Shown: positions 6,362-8,602 of the stretch, one piece after another
How positions within the stretch are numbered: position 1 is the first letter of the stretch
Layout of the letters: every line of letters begins with the position of its first letter
Assembly: GCA_002403895.1 (NCBI GenBank)
Contig: DHIQ01000202.1
Location: 1-8,602 of the forward strand
Reading direction: 5' to 3'
DNA length: 8,602 nucleotides
Source: Candidatus Neomicrothrix sp. UBA4742
Lineage (GTDB): Bacteria; Actinomycetota; Acidimicrobiia; Acidimicrobiales; Acidimicrobilacustridaceae
Made by a program: the position numbers and the translations under genes
Notes under the pieces: model-generated
What the model was told of the DNA's origin: nothing
The model's database searches: none
The model's input: the letters and a program-made list of their open reading frames with translations, nothing else

Positions 6362-6393
6362 ACTGTAGTGACTCCGCAGCCCTCGGCGAGGGC
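6362..6393 (-). promoter_or_regulatory. Hairpin and -10-like box between yggS and sepF
   Basis: GCCCTC-GGC-GAGGGC (6379-6393) is a perfect 6-bp stem with a 3-nt loop, starting 12 nt after the yggS stop. It has no U-tract, so it would be at most a weak terminator. Just beyond it on the minus strand is TACAGT (6367-6362), the same hexamer as the -10 box of the left-edge gene. A transcript starting near 6355 would have a leader of about 60 nt before sepF. No convincing -35 is present. Confidence 0.35.
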
Positions 6394-6405
6394 AACACCA
6401 CGCGG

Positions 6406-7065
6406 TCATGGGCGGAGCGGCCGGTCCCCGAACAGGTCACGCCCTACCCGGACCATGGTGGAACCCTCCTCCACCGCCACCTCCAGATCCGCGCTCATGC
6501 CGATCGAGCGCACCGGCAGGGCCAGCCTGTCGGCCAGTACCACCAGCCGTCGAAAGCCGTGGCGGGATAGTTCCGGGGGGCCGGCCGGGCCGACGCCCAT
6601 CAGGCCACGCACGTCCAGACCGACTTCGAGGGCGCGGCGCACGAGGTCGGGAGCCGTACCCGGGTCACAGCCACCCTTGCGCTCCTGGCCCGACAGGTTG
6701 AGCTGGATCAACACCGCGGCACCCGGTGAGCGCCGAGCGATCTCCGTCACCAACTCAGCCCGGTCGACGCTCTGCCATAGCGTCACCAAGCCGGACAGGA
6801 GGCGCACCTTGTTGCGCTGGAGGCGACCGATGAAATGGAAATGGGGGGCCGGGTCGATCTCGGCCAGCTCCCGGGCTTTATCCACCATTTCCTGGGCATA
6901 ATTCTCCCCCACGTCGACGAGGCCGGCATGCACGGCCGCCCGCACGGCATCGGGGCCGAAGCCCTTGGTCACCGCCACCACCTGCAGGTCCGGAGAGGCT
7001 CCGGCAGCAGCCAGACGGGACCGCAGCGCACGGGCCCGGTCGGACACGGCAACCGAATCGATCAT
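6406..7065 (-). CDS. yggS: YggS/PLPBP family pyridoxal phosphate homeostasis protein
   Basis: A cytoplasmic PLP-binding protein without known enzymatic activity that buffers pyridoxal phosphate and influences amino acid and keto acid pools; it is called YlmE in the division cluster. It has 219 residues and the fold of the alanine racemase N-terminal barrel. The PLP-binding lysine is K34 in VVAVTKGF (29-36). Further family motifs are VGENYAQE (52-59), HFHFIGRLQRNKV (75-87), LNLSGQERKGG (122-132) and, for the phosphate site, IGMSADLEVAVEEGST (188-203) with VRVGRDLFG (205-213). The ATG at 7065 overlaps the pgeF stop as ATGA, so the two genes are translationally coupled and the start is well fixed. 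The length is slightly below the usual 230 residues, mainly in the N-terminal helix. Nothing looks damaged. Confidence 0.96.
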   Translation of the reverse strand: MIDSVAVSDRARALRSRLAAAGASPDLQVVAVTKGFGPDAVRAAVHAGLVDVGENYAQEMVDKARELAEIDPAPHFHFIGRLQRNKVRLLSGLVTLWQSVDRAELVTEIARRSPGAAVLIQLNLSGQERKGGCDPGTAPDLVRRALEVGLDVRGLMGVGPAGPPELSRHGFRRLVVLADRLALPVRSIGMSADLEVAVEEGSTMVRVGRDLFGDRPLRP

Positions 7066-7796
7066 GCCTGCATGGCCCGCTCGTAGGACGACTCGCGCCA
7101 GATGGCCGTCGCCATGCGCTCGCCCTCGGCCCGGGCGCGATGTGAGAACCAGCGTTCGGAGTCGCAGGCAGTGCAGTTGGGCGAAGGCTTGGGCTGGGGG
7201 CGTTCGCGGGGCGGCGATCGTCGACCCGTCACCTGCTCGATGGCGGCCCGCGTCGCCTCCCGCAGGTCGAGGGCCGAGCCACCGCCGAGCGTGGTGCCGC
7301 GGACCCGCTCGCCGAAGCGTTCAGCCAAGCGCTCGAGCAGGTCATCGCCGAACTCGTAGCACTCCACGCCGATGTGGGGCCCGACGTGGAAATGGATGTC
7401 GTCGGCCCCGAGCTCGGTCATGGCTGCCCACGTGGCTTCGATGATCCCCGCGTCGAGGCCCCGCCACCCCGCGTGGGCGGCGCCGATGACCCCCGCCGCA
7501 CTCCACGCCACGACCGGCACGCAGTCCGCGGTCTGCACCGCCAGGACGAGGTCGGAATCAGCCGTCACCACCGCATCAGCGTCTGACCCGGCCACCTCGG
7601 CGGCATTGGCGCTGGTGGCCACCACCACCTCTGATCCGTGGACCTGGCGGAGCCACACCCACGGGTGGTCAGCCACCTGATGGCGGCGGGTGGCCAGACC
7701 ATCGGGTTCCGCGTCGACGGCGAAGTCGCCCTCGGCACGCGTGGTGGTGTGGGTGAGGACCACGCCGGAGGCGTACTCGTACACCCAGGTAGCCAT
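7062..7796 (-). CDS. pgeF: Peptidoglycan editing factor PgeF (YfiH/YlmD, multicopper-oxidase-like fold)
   Basis: A cytoplasmic enzyme of the Cu-oxidase_4/LACC1 family. Known members act on purine nucleosides, and E. coli YfiH removes the wrong precursor UDP-MurNAc-L-Ser, keeping peptidoglycan stems correct. It has 244 residues, the family length. Metal-site motifs are visible: WLRQVHGSEV with H53, QTADCVPVV with C92 and AAHAGWRGL with H108. GPHIGVECYEFG (139-150) and the C-terminal CTACDSERWFSHRA block are also family hallmarks. The ATG at 7796 starts 20 nt after the ftsZ stop and has no Shine-Dalgarno sequence; a TAGCCT box ends 6 nt before it. The stop overlaps the yggS start. Whether the substrate here is the nucleotide-peptide or purine nucleosides cannot be told from the sequence. 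Confidence 0.95.
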   Translation of the reverse strand: MATWVYEYASGVVLTHTTTRAEGDFAVDAEPDGLATRRHQVADHPWVWLRQVHGSEVVVATSANAAEVAGSDADAVVTADSDLVLAVQTADCVPVVAWSAAGVIGAAHAGWRGLDAGIIEATWAAMTELGADDIHFHVGPHIGVECYEFGDDLLERLAERFGERVRGTTLGGGSALDLREATRAAIEQVTGRRSPPRERPQPKPSPNCTACDSERWFSHRARAEGERMATAIWRESSYERAMQA

Positions 7797-7808
7797 GACC
7801 AGAGGCTA
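7797..7808 (-). promoter_or_regulatory. -10-like box before pgeF, possible leaderless start
   Basis: TAGCCT (7808-7803) fits TAnnnT and lies 6 nt before the pgeF ATG in the 20-nt gap behind ftsZ. No Shine-Dalgarno sequence is present. Either pgeF has its own leaderless transcript, or it is translated by reinitiation after FtsZ. No -35 is recognisable. Confidence 0.35.
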
Positions 7809-7816
7809 GAGCCGGA

Positions 7817-8602
7817 CTACTTCAGGAAGGACGGGACGTCGAAATCGTCGCCATCACCATCGATGTCGAGGTCGTCATCGTCATCGGTCCCACCGAACAC
7901 GTCGGTGACGGGCTCGAGCGAATCGCGCCGGGGGCGGCCGCCGCCGGCTGCATCGCGGGCCTTGGGGTCGTCCCACCGGTCGAAACCGGCGGCGATGACC
8001 GTGACCCGGACCTCGTCACCCATCTCGTCGTCGATGACGGTGCCGAAGATGATGTTGGCGTCGGCGTGGGCCACGCCGTGGATGACCTCGGCGGCCTCGT
8101 TCACCTCGAACAGGCCGAGGTCGCTGCCCCCGGCGATGGTGAGCAGGATGCCGCGGGCGCCCTCGATGGAAGCCTCGAGCAGCGGGCTGGAGATGGCGGC
8201 GCGAGCGGCGTTGAGGGCCCGCCCCTCGCCCGAGCCGTAGCCGATGCCCATGAGGGCCGAGCCGGCGTCGGTCATGATCATCTTCACGTCGGCGAAATCG
8301 GTGTTGATGAGGCCCGGCGTGGTGATCAGATCAGTGATGCCCTGGACCCCCTGGAGGAGGACCTCGTCGGCCATCTTGAACGCGTTGAGCACCGACGTCT
8401 TCTCGTTGGACACGGTCAGCAACCGGTCGTTGGGGATGACGATGAGGGTGTCGACCTTCTCTTTGAGCTTCTGGATGCCCTGTTCGGCCTGTACCGAACG
8501 ACGGCGACCCTCGAAGCCGAACGGACGGGTCACGACACCGATGGTGAGCGCCCCGATAGCTTTGGCCACCTCGGCGACGACCGGGGCCGCGCCGGTGCCG
8601 GT
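7817..8602 (-). CDS. ftsZ: Cell division GTPase FtsZ, C-terminal 261 residues (partial)
   Basis: The tubulin-like GTPase that polymerises into the division ring. The gene runs off the right edge; the first residues seen, TGTGAAPVV, are the end of the tubulin signature GGGTGTG, so roughly the first 100 residues are missing. Numbering from the window edge: [11 protein letters not shown] (18-28); the H7 helix [17 protein letters not shown] (66-82); the T7 catalytic loop [11 protein letters not shown] (100-110), whose acidic residue completes the GTPase site of the next subunit; then [16 protein letters not shown] (114-129). The globular domain ends near AAGFDRW (204-210). A short, charged linker of about 40 residues leads to the conserved C-terminal peptide [10 protein letters not shown] (252-261), which docks SepF. 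The frame is open to the edge, so the GTG at 8569 is not the start. Identification is certain. Confidence 0.98.
   Translation of the reverse strand, partial: TGTGAAPVVAEVAKAIGALTIGVVTRPFGFEGRRRSVQAEQGIQKLKEKVDTLIVIPNDRLLTVSNEKTSVLNAFKMADEVLLQGVQGITDLITTPGLINTDFADVKMIMTDAGSALMGIGYGSGEGRALNAARAAISSPLLEASIEGARGILLTIAGGSDLGLFEVNEAAEVIHGVAHADANIIFGTVIDDEMGDEVRVTVIAAGFDRWDDPKARDAAGGGRPRRDSLEPVTDVFGGTDDDDDLDIDGDGDDFDVPSFLK

Overview
The window is GC-rich, compact bacterial DNA and reads as an ordinary chromosomal segment of an actinobacterium. The gene order ftsZ - pgeF - yggS - sepF - yggT - divIVA next to ileS is the classic distal end of the actinobacterial division and cell wall (dcw) cluster. 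SepF is present, no ftsA is visible, DivIVA is of the Wag31 type and IleRS is a type-2 enzyme, all of which agree. The style of the FtsZ end (FDRW, then an acidic linker and a VPSFLK tip) makes an Acidimicrobiia-like lineage my best guess, but that is a guess. No mobile element, CRISPR array, tRNA or rRNA is seen.

Layout, right to left on the minus strand: the C-terminal 261 residues of FtsZ (the gene runs off the right edge); pgeF, 20 nt after ftsZ; yggS, overlapping pgeF by ATGA; sepF, behind a small hairpin and a -10-like element and with a strong Shine-Dalgarno sequence; yggT, starting at GTG; divIVA, with a long acidic tail; and, 24 nt after divIVA, a small gene for a membrane-anchored ankyrin-repeat protein that is split by a one-base frameshift. 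Convergent to it, only 37 nt away, is ileS on the plus strand, nearly 3.1 kb long. At the left edge, divergent from ileS across a 147-bp promoter region, lies the start of a gene for a Lys/Ala/Pro-rich basic protein. It is probably the N-terminal tail of the TraR/DksA-type zinc-finger protein that often sits next to ileS in actinobacteria.

How they work together: FtsZ forms the division ring. SepF tethers FtsZ to the membrane through the FtsZ C-terminal peptide, which is present here. DivIVA organises poles and septa. PgeF edits peptidoglycan precursors, YggS handles PLP homeostasis, and YggT is a small membrane protein of the same neighbourhood. The ankyrin protein is the unexplained member.

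Most notable points: (1) the frameshifted ankyrin-repeat membrane protein downstream of divIVA; (2) an IleRS whose HIGH signature reads GLHH, the GXHH variant linked to extreme mupirocin resistance; (3) three genes (ileS, divIVA, pgeF) with a TAnnnT box 6-7 nt before ATG and no Shine-Dalgarno sequence, which suggests leaderless transcripts; (4) a perfect inverted repeat directly upstream of the proposed divIVA -10 box. I see no strong sign of a wholly new multi-gene system.
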